Below are positions 45,033-54,273 of a stretch of 64,000 bases of DNA, in pieces. Position 1 is the first letter of the stretch. The number at the start of each line of letters is the position of its first letter. Location of the stretch: NCBI RefSeq assembly GCF_947503415.1, contig NZ_CANNDS010000005.1, forward strand, positions 124,001-188,000, given 5' to 3'. The DNA comes from an uncultured Tateyamaria sp. (lineage in GTDB: Bacteria; Pseudomonadota; Alphaproteobacteria; Rhodobacterales; Rhodobacteraceae). Under the pieces are notes generated by a model. It saw only the letters and a list, made by a program, of their open reading frames with translations. It was not told the origin of the DNA and ran no database searches. The position numbers and the translations under genes were made by a program.

Positions 45033-46862
45033 TCAGTTGGGAACGCCGAGCGATCTGAGGACCTCGGCAAAGCGTTGCCCGTTCTGGAATTCGGCGCTGG
45101 GTGAGCTTCTTTGCCATTCGCTCACGCGGAAATCGGGCTGCAGCGTCAGCAACTCGTCTGCGGCCTTTTGTGCAGCGTCGTGATCACCCGAACCGAAATA
45201 GGCAACGGGAAGCATCCGCCTGGCCGACATATGTGCCCGGTTCAGCCGCAACGACTGCTTGGTCAAGGCCAATGCCCGGTCGTAGTCCTCTGCGGCCAGA
45301 CTGGCTCCTGCAGCGAGGGTCAGATACATGAACCGATGCGGATCAAGCGGCGTGAGATGCAGCGCTCGTTCGGTATCGCGTTTGGCGTTTTGCCCGCGAT
45401 CCGTGAAGCCACGCAACATGCCGCGCAGACTGCGTCCGTTTGCATCGTTCGGGTTGTTTGCCAACGCCTGATTGTAGCGTTCTTCGGCCGTATCCAGATC
45501 ATGGGAAAGGTGCACAAGAACCTGACCTTCACAGACCAGTGCAAGCGTGTGGTTCGGGTCCAGATCCAGCGCGCGGGAGGTGTGTTCAAGCGCGCTTTCG
45601 GACTCGCGACGCGGATCGTCGGCCCAGCCCTGGATCGCTTTCAGGGCGTGCCAGCGTGCCATCCAAGCAAGCGGGGCAGGGTGGTTCGGAACCTTCTCGT
45701 GCAGCAGATCCAAATAGCCTTTGGCCTTTTTGAAATCATCAGGCGACAGCCGGTGCATCAGGCCCACGGCGCCGCTCAGAACGCTGAACAGTTTCAGATC
45801 GCCAATCGGGCGGGAATGCACGCGCCTGACCTCATTGGCCATAATCGCGCGGCGGATGTTTGCGACCACAAGGTCCAGCCCTTCGGTCGACGGCATCGCC
45901 GGGTCATAGGGCACCTGCATCCGCTCCGCCCACAGAACGTAGCCTGTTTCTGTTTCAGCAAACTCCAACGACACCCAAACCTGGTTTCCATGGTGCGCCA
46001 GAACGCCGGACAGGATGAAATCCGCATTCAGCCGGGTGTGCACATCAGCAATACCCAGTGGCTCGCCGCCAAGTGTGCCGGTGGACATGCGTGAGATGAC
46101 ATTGACGTCTTGTCCCATGCCGAGCAGGCGCGCGACTTCGTCTGCCAGAAAGAACCCGAACACATCCATTGCATCCGACGCGATGCTTTTGAAAGGCAGA
46201 ACGGCAAGCGTCGGCATGACGTCGCGCGGATCGAGTTGTGGGGCAACTGTTTCGATGTCGGGATTCAAGTGCGCGTTCGGAGCAATGACATGGCCTTGTG
46301 TCATCGCAGCGGGCAGGCCGGTCCGGTGCCCTTGCACATCAATTGCCGAAACCTGCGCCCCAAACAGGCGAAACCCTTGTTTCGGCACTGTCATCAGGAT
46401 CTGACGATCCCCGTCCATCAACGCCAGCCTGATGTCCCTGATGCATTGTGTCAGGCTGGCATCCGTGACGATGGTATTCGGCCACACTTGTTGAACAAGG
46501 TCATCTTTTGAAACCAGCTGTCCGAGGTGTCCGGCGAGAATATCAAGCACCAGCGCGGATTGCGCGCGCAGATATGTGGCCTCTCCGTTTGGTCCGGTCA
46601 GTTGCCCGGACCCGACCTCGTACACATAGCCCCCCAGCTGCACGATTGACTGCACCCGGTCATTGCCATCACGACGGATTGCACTTGTATCGACGCTTCC
46701 ATCGCCCTGCATTGTGATCAACCCCAGTTTCAGGGGGAGTGTCATGTGTCCCGGCTGACAGCCCCCCACCCCGACACGCGCATTTGTAGATGCTGTAGGT
46801 GCGAGGTGAGGTTCACGCAAAACGGGTTCAGTGTCCACCAGATTGTCAGATGCACAAGTCAC
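45033..46862 (-). CDS. Winged-helix / TPR transcriptional regulator (CadC-like, soluble)
   Basis: 609 aa from the GTG at 46862, whose GTGA overlaps the upstream stop; an ATG at 46745 (MTLPLKLG, 570 aa) is a reasonable alternative. The OmpR/CadC-type winged-helix domain spans about 75-185 (VYEVGSGQL, HLGQLVSKDDLVQQVW, SLTQCIRDIRLAL, TVPKQGFRLFG). A TolB/FlgO-like domain follows (TLAVLPFKSIASD, DFILSGVL), then TPR repeats to the C terminus. There is no transmembrane helix, unlike classical CadC, so it should sense an internal cue. It lies 27 bp upstream of the SAY-repeat gene and probably controls this island. Confidence 0.86.
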   Translation of the reverse strand: MTCASDNLVDTEPVLREPHLAPTASTNARVGVGGCQPGHMTLPLKLGLITMQGDGSVDTSAIRRDGNDRVQSIVQLGGYVYEVGSGQLTGPNGEATYLRAQSALVLDILAGHLGQLVSKDDLVQQVWPNTIVTDASLTQCIRDIRLALMDGDRQILMTVPKQGFRLFGAQVSAIDVQGHRTGLPAAMTQGHVIAPNAHLNPDIETVAPQLDPRDVMPTLAVLPFKSIASDAMDVFGFFLADEVARLLGMGQDVNVISRMSTGTLGGEPLGIADVHTRLNADFILSGVLAHHGNQVWVSLEFAETETGYVLWAERMQVPYDPAMPSTEGLDLVVANIRRAIMANEVRRVHSRPIGDLKLFSVLSGAVGLMHRLSPDDFKKAKGYLDLLHEKVPNHPAPLAWMARWHALKAIQGWADDPRRESESALEHTSRALDLDPNHTLALVCEGQVLVHLSHDLDTAEERYNQALANNPNDANGRSLRGMLRGFTDRGQNAKRDTERALHLTPLDPHRFMYLTLAAGASLAAEDYDRALALTKQSLRLNRAHMSARRMLPVAYFGSGDHDAAQKAADELLTLQPDFRVSEWQRSSPSAEFQNGQRFAEVLRSLGVPN

Positions 46863-47500
46863 GATACGCTGGATTGCAAAAATAGTGCGGCATCGCCAAC
46901 ACGGGCACAGTAAAGACCAACCAGCCCCACCGACTGGAGCGTGCGCGCCGACGTGGCCGAGATGGAAATGTCCTTGGTTCCAATGGCATATGTCAGCGGC
47001 AGTGTTGGGTTTTCGATCAAAACGCCCAGAAAGCCTGGTGCCGTGGTCGTGGTCATCACCAGCCAGCCTTTCTTGCCAAGCCGCGCCTGGGACTCTCCAT
47101 AAGCGAGGTTTTGGGCAGGCAAAACTGCACTGAAATCGGACAACTCCTCCAGATAAATAAGCTCGCTGTCTATTTCAGTCAGCAAGGGGAACACCGCGCC
47201 GTTGCGCGACCAGTCACAGATGGCACCAAATGTCGGTTTCGGGGACAGCGATGTGCAGTAGAGCCAATGGGATGTCGTGTGTGTGCCGTCGTGATCGCGC
47301 CCCATCCAGCTGTAGGTGGCACCGACCTGAATAGTGCCGGACATCTCACCATCAGAGATGGCCAGCTGATGCACCTCCTGTCCCATGATCTGGCCGGTCG
47401 ATAGTGTGCCAATGCCGTTGTAGACAACTGGGGCGACTTCGGTGGCGATACCCGGATAGTGAGGATAGACGTGAATGTCCGATATGTTCCTGCTTTGCAT
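46859..47500 (-). CDS. Hypothetical protein, first gene of the minus-strand island operon
   Basis: 213 aa from the ATG at 47500 (MQSRNISDIHVYPHYPG); the open frame extends upstream into non-coding sequence. No signal peptide or membrane segment. Tyr/Trp/Thr-rich and probably beta-structured (ATYSWMGRDHDGTHTTSHWLYC; PGFLGVLIENPTLPLTYAIG). It is coupled to the regulator gene (GTGA overlap) and divergent from the paralogous pair at 48-50 kb. I do not recognise the family. Confidence 0.75.
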   Translation of the reverse strand: MQSRNISDIHVYPHYPGIATEVAPVVYNGIGTLSTGQIMGQEVHQLAISDGEMSGTIQVGATYSWMGRDHDGTHTTSHWLYCTSLSPKPTFGAICDWSRNGAVFPLLTEIDSELIYLEELSDFSAVLPAQNLAYGESQARLGKKGWLVMTTTTAPGFLGVLIENPTLPLTYAIGTKDISISATSARTLQSVGLVGLYCARVGDAALFLQSSVS

Positions 47501-48054
47501 CTCGATGGGTCTTTCTATTTCGTCGCTCGGACGGTTTTGACGGATGTTGAGACAGCAATAGCGGCAGAGACCGCGCTTGACCTGAAATCCATCTGAAATC
47601 TGTCTGAAATTAACCATTTGGCAGAAGCGTCGCGGGACCAAAGCGAGCATGGAACACGTGATCCTTTCGGCGCGTGTTGCCGCTGGGGCGATGTCAGCGA
47701 TGGCGGGGCGGGATTGTCTGCTCCTTATGTTGGGATGTGCGCGGCGCAGACATTTGGTTCCGCGACAAGATGCGGTGCCATTTCATAGGGTTGGTCAGTG
47801 ACGGGCAGTCATGGCGAGCTCGCACCCGCTGTCTGAATTCACTGATCGAAAATGATCACGCGGTCACCTCAAGCAACTCGGCCAAAGTGGCTTCCACATC
47901 GTCTCACCAGACGTTCAACGCGGTCTGAAATCCGTTGATTTGCGTTCGATTTCACGCGGTCTTCAGGACGCCAAATGACGTGCCGCATACCCTGATTTCA
48001 CCGGCCACGATCAACCAAACAGGTCGGACACTCAACTTTGTTAGGGAGACTCTC
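47501..48054. promoter_or_regulatory. 554-bp divergent intergenic region
   Basis: It separates the minus-strand regulator operon from the plus-strand paralogue pair. No open frame in it has a ribosome site and homologue-like composition, and no RNA gene is seen. It must contain both promoters. A strong AGGGAGA lies 6 nt before the plus-strand ATG at 48055. Binding sites for the winged-helix regulator would be expected here, but I could not identify a repeated motif. Confidence 0.4.
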
Positions 48055-49026
48055 ATGTCTGCAAATCTGCCAAGTGCAACCGACGGAATGTACAATACTC
48101 TTTGTGACGCGCTGAAGCTCAGCGACAAGCAATTCCAGATGATCCAGGGTGTTTTGCCCGTTCAGTCCGACGCGTCGGGCCTCTACAACTTCGTCGATGG
48201 CATTCCGCCTCAATCCGTTGCGGTCCTGTATACCAGCAACCCGCTCAACAGCCTGAACGGCAACGTTCAAATCATGCTTAACGATGCAAACCCCAGTTTC
48301 CTGACAACCCTCGCGACCACCAATTACATGAACCCGAAGTACTGGGTTGATGGGAACGTGGCCGTGGACCCGCTGTATGTGCCGACATTCGCAGACCTGC
48401 AAAAACAGGTCGATGCGGGATCAAGCGCCAGCTTCTCGTTTGATTCCGAGACATCGGACTCCAACATCTCCAACTCCTGGGCAAACAGCAGCAGCTCTGC
48501 CGGTGTGGGGTTCTGGGGCACGTCTTCGAGCAGCGTCTCGACCGATCTGAATTCGATGGCCTCGTCTTCGCGGATCACGGTGGAGGGCACGTTTGACAAA
48601 TTCGCCTATCTGAACACCCGTGCGGGCGGCTGGTTCACGCAGGGCTTCTTTACCAACCAGTATCAGAATCCCGCCGACTGGAAGAATGGTCAAACCGCTT
48701 GGGACACTGTTTTTGGCTCCAGTGGTTCGGCGCAACGCGTGGCCAACCAGATCCTGATTGTGAACGGCTACAAAATCACCGTGCGGTCCTATGCCAGCTA
48801 TTCCGAGGCGCAGTTCTCGGAAATACAGAAAAGCAAGGACACGAATGTGTGGCCGTTCTACACGTCTTCGTCACACTCGACGGCGGTGCAGTCACACCAC
48901 CACAACGATGACCAGTCGATCTCGACCACGATCACACAAGAACCGGGAAGCCTGCAGATCTTTGGCGTCGGTGTCATTCCGACCGATCAGGCGATCCAGG
49001 GCAATACTGTCAGCAGGATGATCTAG
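48055..49026 (+). CDS. Hypothetical Ser-rich protein, paralogue A
   Basis: 323 aa from the ATG at 48055 (MSANLPSATD), preceded by AGGGAGA. An N-terminal segment of about 110 residues is followed by a Ser-rich low-complexity stretch (about 120-180). A domain with GGWFTQGFF, AWDTVFGSSGSAQRV and NGYKITVRSY comes next, and a His/Ser-rich stretch (HSTAVQSHHHNDD) lies near the C terminus. No signal peptide. The central domain aligns with the next gene, so the two are paralogues. It lies opposite the regulator operon and is a likely target of that regulator. Function unknown. Confidence 0.8.
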   Translation: MSANLPSATDGMYNTLCDALKLSDKQFQMIQGVLPVQSDASGLYNFVDGIPPQSVAVLYTSNPLNSLNGNVQIMLNDANPSFLTTLATTNYMNPKYWVDGNVAVDPLYVPTFADLQKQVDAGSSASFSFDSETSDSNISNSWANSSSSAGVGFWGTSSSSVSTDLNSMASSSRITVEGTFDKFAYLNTRAGGWFTQGFFTNQYQNPADWKNGQTAWDTVFGSSGSAQRVANQILIVNGYKITVRSYASYSEAQFSEIQKSKDTNVWPFYTSSSHSTAVQSHHHNDDQSISTTITQEPGSLQIFGVGVIPTDQAIQGNTVSRMI

Positions 49027-49139
49027 CGCGTCGTCGCAAATCCAAGCCGTCATGCAGAGTGTGTTCTGCGTGGCGGCACCTTTGCGTAGAGCAGAGCGGT
49101 CACGGCCATTCTGTCCCGACACCGCCACAGGAGGTTTCC

Positions 49140-49976
49140 ATGACGATCCGTTACGAAGACGTGCTCATCGCTGCAATTGCATCGGCAATACAGGCGGACA
49201 CCGCGTCCCTGCGCCCGGTGTTTTCCGAGTTGCCACACAATGACGCCCTTTTGTTTTCCCTTTTTGATACTGTTTCTCCCGATGCGGACGCATTGGAATT
49301 CAGCACGGTTTTCGGGCAGATTTTGACGGCGCAGCCACCCAGCCCGTTGCTGTCCGTTGCAAAGCAGAACTTCGCCCAACCAAGCAACTGGCTGTCGGCA
49401 GGCACACGTCAGATTGCGAAATACACACCAACCCGCAGCGACATCGTACAGTCAATCGATACCGGTCCGTCCATCGAACACCGGTTTGACGGGCATGGTC
49501 CGGAAGACGCGCGCGGGCTTTCCGGTCTGACGGCCTCTGACGCCGGGTTCAGGCTTTTGCCGCGGGGCGTGGATTGGACAAACGCCCGAATCCAATCGCT
49601 CAAACTGGATATTCGGCATGCGGCATTGATGCCCATCCGGCAGGGCGCGTGGTTCAATCAGGGTGTTTTCGCAATGGCCCACAGCAACCAACAGTGGCTT
49701 CCCAATCCGACGCACACGACATGGAACAGTGTATTTGGACCGGCAGGCGCGCTTCAACGCGTTCCGACGGGCGTTCTGGTGGGCTCAGGCTTGGACTTGC
49801 AAATCACGATCACGTCTGAAGATGAGTGGGACGTTGTAATACCCCCTGAATGGCCCTTGGCCAAAGCCGTGACCACAACGGCGGACATGACCGTCACCTT
49901 AACCGTGACTACACCACCTTCCGAGCCGCTATTACTTGGCTTGCAGGATCAAGCCGTCGCTGATTTGCTGGGGTAA
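49140..49976 (+). CDS. Hypothetical protein, paralogue B
   Basis: 278 aa from the ATG at 49140 (MTIRYEDVLIAA), with AGGAGG 5-8 nt upstream; an earlier in-frame start is not needed. It shares with the upstream gene the pattern G-x-WF-x-QG-x-F, then W-x-SVFG-x-x-G-x-x-QRV, then a V-x-x-G strand. This supports tandem duplication and divergence. No signal peptide, no membrane segment, no catalytic motif recognised. The 113-bp gap and same strand suggest one transcript. Function unknown. Confidence 0.78.
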   Translation: MTIRYEDVLIAAIASAIQADTASLRPVFSELPHNDALLFSLFDTVSPDADALEFSTVFGQILTAQPPSPLLSVAKQNFAQPSNWLSAGTRQIAKYTPTRSDIVQSIDTGPSIEHRFDGHGPEDARGLSGLTASDAGFRLLPRGVDWTNARIQSLKLDIRHAALMPIRQGAWFNQGVFAMAHSNQQWLPNPTHTTWNSVFGPAGALQRVPTGVLVGSGLDLQITITSEDEWDVVIPPEWPLAKAVTTTADMTVTLTVTTPPSEPLLLGLQDQAVADLLG

Positions 49977-50015
49977 TCATACCGGTGCCAGTCGCATGTA
50001 CTGAGGGAGTGATTG

Positions 50016-50105
50016 TGGCGGAGAGACAGGGATTCGAACCCTGGGTGGGCTTGCACCCACAACGGTTTTCGAGACCGCCCCGTTCGACCACTCCGGCACC
50101 TCTCC
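50016..50105 (-). tRNA. tRNA-Ser (anticodon CGA)
   Basis: 90-nt class II tRNA on the minus strand including an encoded CCA. The acceptor is GGAGAGG/TCTCTCC with one G-U pair. Anticodon stem GCGGT/ACCGT has loop CTCGAAA, giving CGA (codon UCG). The variable arm is long (TGTGGGTGCAAGCCCAC), as in serine tRNAs. The T-loop is GGTTCGAATCC. It marks the right edge of the accessory island. Confidence 0.96.
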
Positions 50106-50265
50106 GCGGGGGTCTGGTGCGCCCAATTAGAAGGAACGCGCCCGACGCGCAAGGCAGTTTTTGCGCAATCTGGCGCACACGGGAAATTTGATGGACGCGC
50201 CCGCAAAAACCCGTAGCCTTGCGCGCAACGAAATCGAGATTGAGCAGATCTGAGAAAGGATACCG

Positions 50266-51093
50266 ATGCGCGCGTTACGTATCAGCCTTGCCACCCTTGT
50301 TCTGACCTTGGCCGCGCCTGTCATGGTGTGGGCCGCTGACAGGGCCAAATTACAGGATTTTCTGGAAGTCACCGGCTTTGATGTTGCCTTGGAAAGCATT
50401 CGCTTGTCGGCCGAGTCTGCGCCGCAAATGTTAGGCATGCAGGCGGAGGATTTCGGCACGGAATGGTCGCGTCTGACGACCGATGTGTTCGAGACCGAGG
50501 TGATGCACGACCTTGCACTCGATATTCTGGAACGGACGTTGGAAGAGGACATGCTGACCCATGCAGCTGACTTCTATGCCACGGATCTGGGCCAGCGTCT
50601 GGTCGAAGCTGAAAACGCCAGCCATATGAAGGAAGACGATGATCTGAAGCACGAAAGCGGTGAAGCAATCGTTGCGGGACTTGAGGCGCTCGAAAGCCCG
50701 CGGCTTACATATCTCAAGCGCATGAACGAGGCGTCAGACAGTGCTGGTGTCAGCGTGCGTGCCATTCAGGAGATTCAGGTGCGCTTTCTCATGGCCGCTG
50801 CCGGGGCAGGGGTGATCGAATTGCAATTGGAAGAGCCGGACCTGCGTGAGCTTTTGTCCAGCGACGAGGATGTCCTGAAAGAAGAGATCGCAGCCAGCGC
50901 GCTGACGGGGGCCGCCTATACTTACCAGTCGTTTTCGGACGAAGAGGTATTGGACTATGCCAAGGCGCTGGAGCATCCGAAGATGCGCCACGTCTATGAC
51001 CTGATGAACGCGGTGCAGTACGAGATCATGGCCAACCGCTTCGAAGCCCTTGCCCGCGCAATGCAGGCTCTTCAACCCAGTCAGGAGCTTTAG
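50266..51093 (+). CDS. DUF2059-family secreted protein, copy 1
   Basis: 275 aa. The signal peptide ends near VWA. The mature protein is helical and acidic. It holds a DUF2059-like helical hairpin (EDMLTHAADFYATDLGQRLVEAEN) and a second one near the C terminus (FSDEEVLDYAKALEHPKMRHVYDLMN). The family is periplasmic and of unknown function. Its stop adjoins the ATG of a second, related gene, so the two form an operon. Confidence 0.82.
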   Translation: MRALRISLATLVLTLAAPVMVWAADRAKLQDFLEVTGFDVALESIRLSAESAPQMLGMQAEDFGTEWSRLTTDVFETEVMHDLALDILERTLEEDMLTHAADFYATDLGQRLVEAENASHMKEDDDLKHESGEAIVAGLEALESPRLTYLKRMNEASDSAGVSVRAIQEIQVRFLMAAAGAGVIELQLEEPDLRELLSSDEDVLKEEIAASALTGAAYTYQSFSDEEVLDYAKALEHPKMRHVYDLMNAVQYEIMANRFEALARAMQALQPSQEL

Positions 51094-51864
51094 ATGCGCC
51101 TGTCCGCGCTGGTCTTGGTTCTTGGAGTGGCGGCGCAGGGCGCTTGGGCGGATGTGAACCGCCTTATCGATGCGATGGGCGTACCCGAGATCATTGCGGC
51201 CTTTGCCACCGAAGGGATCAAGGCCGGTCAATCCATCGACGAGAGCTTTTTGAACGGGCAGGGCGGCGATGTTTGGGCCGATACGGTGCTGCGTCTTTAC
51301 GACGTTGCGCGTATGGAAAACGAGCTGCGGACCGCCATGGCGGAGGAGTTGGACGCGGAAGTGGCGGAACAGGCGCTTTTGTTTTTGGAAAGCGACCTCG
51401 GCGTTCGGATCATTGATCTTGAGGTGCAGGCCCGGCAGGCTTTCATCGACGAAAGCGTAGAGGCGGCGGCCAAGGCGTCCCCGTCTGCGCAGGGCGATCC
51501 GGTGACGGACTATATCGTCAGCCGAGATCTCATTGAACGGAACGTGGACGTTGCTGTCGCGGCACAGGCCGCATTCCTCGAAGGGTTTTCCGAAGCATCG
51601 GGTCGTCTTGATGATTTGCCTGACATGGATCAGCTGCGTGCGCGCATTCTGGTCGACACGGAAAGCTGGCTGCGCGGCTATAACGCGCTGGTCCAGTCCG
51701 CAATGACCGAGGACGAGATCGACATCTACACAGCCTTTTGGGACACCGAAGTGGGCGAGGCCGTGGATGATGCGTTGTTTGTTGCCTTTGGTCAAAGCTA
51801 CACCACGCTGTCCTATGCTTTGGGGCAGGCCGCAGGGCGTTTGGCCCCACAGAACGAGCTTTGA
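51094..51864 (+). CDS. DUF2059-family secreted protein, copy 2
   Basis: 256 aa. The signal peptide is MRLSALVLVLGVAAQGAWA. It keeps the same layout as the preceding gene: an N-terminal helix, a hairpin (EVAEQALLFLESDLGVRIIDLE), and a C-terminal hairpin (MTEDEIDIYTAFWDTEVGEAVDDALF). It is a tandem paralogue with no gap between stop and start. A periplasmic pair that works together, perhaps as a heteromer, is inferred. Confidence 0.8.
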   Translation: MRLSALVLVLGVAAQGAWADVNRLIDAMGVPEIIAAFATEGIKAGQSIDESFLNGQGGDVWADTVLRLYDVARMENELRTAMAEELDAEVAEQALLFLESDLGVRIIDLEVQARQAFIDESVEAAAKASPSAQGDPVTDYIVSRDLIERNVDVAVAAQAAFLEGFSEASGRLDDLPDMDQLRARILVDTESWLRGYNALVQSAMTEDEIDIYTAFWDTEVGEAVDDALFVAFGQSYTTLSYALGQAAGRLAPQNEL

Positions 51865-52035
51865 ATATGCACGACGCGCGGCTTTAGGGCTGCAGCAGAC
51901 GCTAAGCGTTGTGCGCATACTGAATGCGTGCATTCCCCCGATCCTGAAACGCTGCAATAAATTGAAGGACGTAGTGCAGAAATTCGCATATTGTGCGTTC
52001 CAGTCCGTGGCGCGGGACGTCGCCGGGGAGGACGA

Positions 52036-52950
52036 ATGAACGAAAACACGCGCCAATCTGCTTTTGACGGCGACCTTCTTGATGTGACCGGTAGCCTCGA
52101 CAGCTTGTTGATTGATGGTCGCATCAATGTCGAGACCGGGTCCATCTTTGCAGATGACTTCATGCAGTATGCGCAGTTTCGGGCGGGCACTCACGCAAGC
52201 CGCGGGCGTATGCACAACAAGATCACGCTGGTGTACAGCAATGATGTCGATGGCAACCTGGATGCGCGCCTGGATGGTGGACGCGTCGATTTTGCGCCCA
52301 AGCCCGGCATGTTGTATTTTGTCCCCGAAAAAGTCGTTCAGGAATATGAGTTCTCCGGCGAGGCCCGCAACACTGCCGTCACGCTCGACGCGGACTTTTT
52401 GCGCTCGGTCGCCGATGCCAACCCCGAGTTTCGCAACAGTCGCATTGATGAACCGCGCTTTCCGTTTCGCAATCCGAACATCGTCCGCAAGATGAGCGCC
52501 CTTGTTTCACTGGCCGGGCGGCAGGACATGGGATGGAGAACCCTGTCCGAAGCCTGCCGTCTTGAGATCGCGGTGGAGTTATTGAAATCGCTCAACACAG
52601 ATGTCGATGCCGCGGTCAGCACACTCAGCCAATATGAGCTGAATGTGATCAAGGATTATGTCCGCGCCAATCTGGAAAACAACATCGGATTGGAGAGCGC
52701 CTCTGCCCTCATTGGACGGGACATCTACGGGTTCGGTCGCGCCTTCAAGGCGGCAACAGGCCGTACCTTTCATCAATACGTGACGTTCCAACGTATTGAT
52801 GAGGCGCGTCGCTTGCTGACCCAAACCAGCATGCCGATCATCGAAGTGGCCTATGCCTCGGGTTTCAGTTCGCAGGCGCACCTGACCACAGTAATGGGGC
52901 GTCATTTAGGCCTGACCCCGGCTGTCATCCGGAAGAGCGCCAACGCGTAA
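52036..52950 (+). CDS. AraC-family transcriptional regulator, copy 1
   Basis: 304 aa from the ATG at 52036, with GGGAGGA just upstream. The N-terminal sensor region of about 190 residues is unlike the classical AraC cupin sequence. The C-terminal double helix-turn-helix domain (about 205-300) carries GRDIYGFGRAFKAATGRTFHQYV and IIEVAYASGFSSQAHLTTVMGRHLGLTP, the AraC signature. Its whole length aligns with the next gene. There is no adjacent structural gene that names a target. Confidence 0.92.
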   Translation: MNENTRQSAFDGDLLDVTGSLDSLLIDGRINVETGSIFADDFMQYAQFRAGTHASRGRMHNKITLVYSNDVDGNLDARLDGGRVDFAPKPGMLYFVPEKVVQEYEFSGEARNTAVTLDADFLRSVADANPEFRNSRIDEPRFPFRNPNIVRKMSALVSLAGRQDMGWRTLSEACRLEIAVELLKSLNTDVDAAVSTLSQYELNVIKDYVRANLENNIGLESASALIGRDIYGFGRAFKAATGRTFHQYVTFQRIDEARRLLTQTSMPIIEVAYASGFSSQAHLTTVMGRHLGLTPAVIRKSANA

Positions 52951-53177
52951 GTCTGGGTTGGAAACCCTTTGGACGCGTTGTGGTGCAGCGTGCTTTTCCC
53001 AACTTACGTATGTCGTTTCTCCGAACGCCGCAGGCTCCACCCATAAAAAGCTGAATGTTTTCGGGCTTTGATGCCGGGAACGTAAAATTGTGCAATTCAA
53101 TGAAAAACTGATGTGTGGCGCTTAGCATATAAGGGCGTGGCGCACGGCGATGTGCGTCACAACGCGAAGGTACGCAC

Positions 53178-54092
53178 ATGCACAGGACCCAGGATCAGGG
53201 TGTCAAATCAGAGCAGTTTCTGGAAATGTTGGACTCGCTCGACAATCTGATCGTCGATGGTCGCATTGATGTGGAAGCGAACACCATTCACAACGCTCCC
53301 AACATGCAGGCTGGCCGTTTCACTGCGCGCCCGCATGCAAGCCGGATCAAACTGTCAAAGCATGTCACTTTAATCCATGCGACGGACTGCGAAGGGCATT
53401 TGAAGGCGCGGTTGGATGGAAAGCCGCTTGAGCATGATGTGGCCTCGGGCCTTTTGTACTTTATCCCTCCCAAAGTGATGCAGGAGTACGAGTTCGACGG
53501 TCTTACCCGGAATACGCTGATCACACTGGACGCAGATATCATTCAACGGGTCATCGACGAAAATCCCGAGTTCCGGAATGCGTCGGTTGAGGAGCCACGA
53601 TTCCCGTTTCGCAATCCCAGAATGGCCCGGAAGATGGACATCTTGATGACGTTGGTGTCCCGTCAGGATATGGGATGGCGATCCTTGAGTGATGCCTGCA
53701 ACGTCCAGATTGCCGTCGAACTTCTGAAAACGCTCAGCAATGGCAGCTCCAAGACGGTCAAGCCGTTGGCGCGGGTCGAACTTGGAGCGGTGCGGGACTA
53801 TGTGCAGGCGCATCTTGAGGGCAATGTCGGGCTCGAAGATGCCTCTGCCTTGTTGCAACGCGACATTTACGGGTTTGGGCGGGCCTTCAAGGCCGCAACC
53901 GGTCAGACTTTTCACCAATACCTGACCCGGATGCGTGTGGATAAGGCGCGCCACTTGCTGACCGAAACTACGATGCCGCTGATCGAGATTGCATATGCCT
54001 GCGGCTTTAGCTCCCAAGCGCATCTGACCACGGTAATGGGGCGCCATCTGGGGCTGACACCCGGCGTCATTCGGCAACAGGCGCGCAGCTGA
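53178..54092 (+). CDS. AraC-family transcriptional regulator, copy 2
   Basis: 304 aa, the same length as the preceding regulator and clearly paralogous throughout: LDSLDNLIVDGRIDVEANTI, RFPFRNPRMARKMDIL, QRDIYGFGRAFKAATGQTFHQYL and IAYACGFSSQAHLTTVMGRHLGLTP. Both sensor and DNA-binding parts are duplicated, and the recognition helices are almost identical. The two may therefore bind the same sites while answering to different signals. A 227-bp gap with its own leader separates them. Confidence 0.92.
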   Translation: MHRTQDQGVKSEQFLEMLDSLDNLIVDGRIDVEANTIHNAPNMQAGRFTARPHASRIKLSKHVTLIHATDCEGHLKARLDGKPLEHDVASGLLYFIPPKVMQEYEFDGLTRNTLITLDADIIQRVIDENPEFRNASVEEPRFPFRNPRMARKMDILMTLVSRQDMGWRSLSDACNVQIAVELLKTLSNGSSKTVKPLARVELGAVRDYVQAHLEGNVGLEDASALLQRDIYGFGRAFKAATGQTFHQYLTRMRVDKARHLLTETTMPLIEIAYACGFSSQAHLTTVMGRHLGLTPGVIRQQARS

Positions 54093-54273
54093 TAGATAGC
54101 CGTTGACAACAAGCATGGGTTCCCCCAAAAGGCCGTTATGCGCCGCTGGGGTCTTCCCGGCGGTGCTTTATTTCGTAATGACGCCCCATGCAGGGCGCGC
54201 TGTTCGAGGCGGCACATGCCGAAAACGCCGGACAACCGGGGCCACAGAACGCGGCTGACAAAGGAAGAACGCA

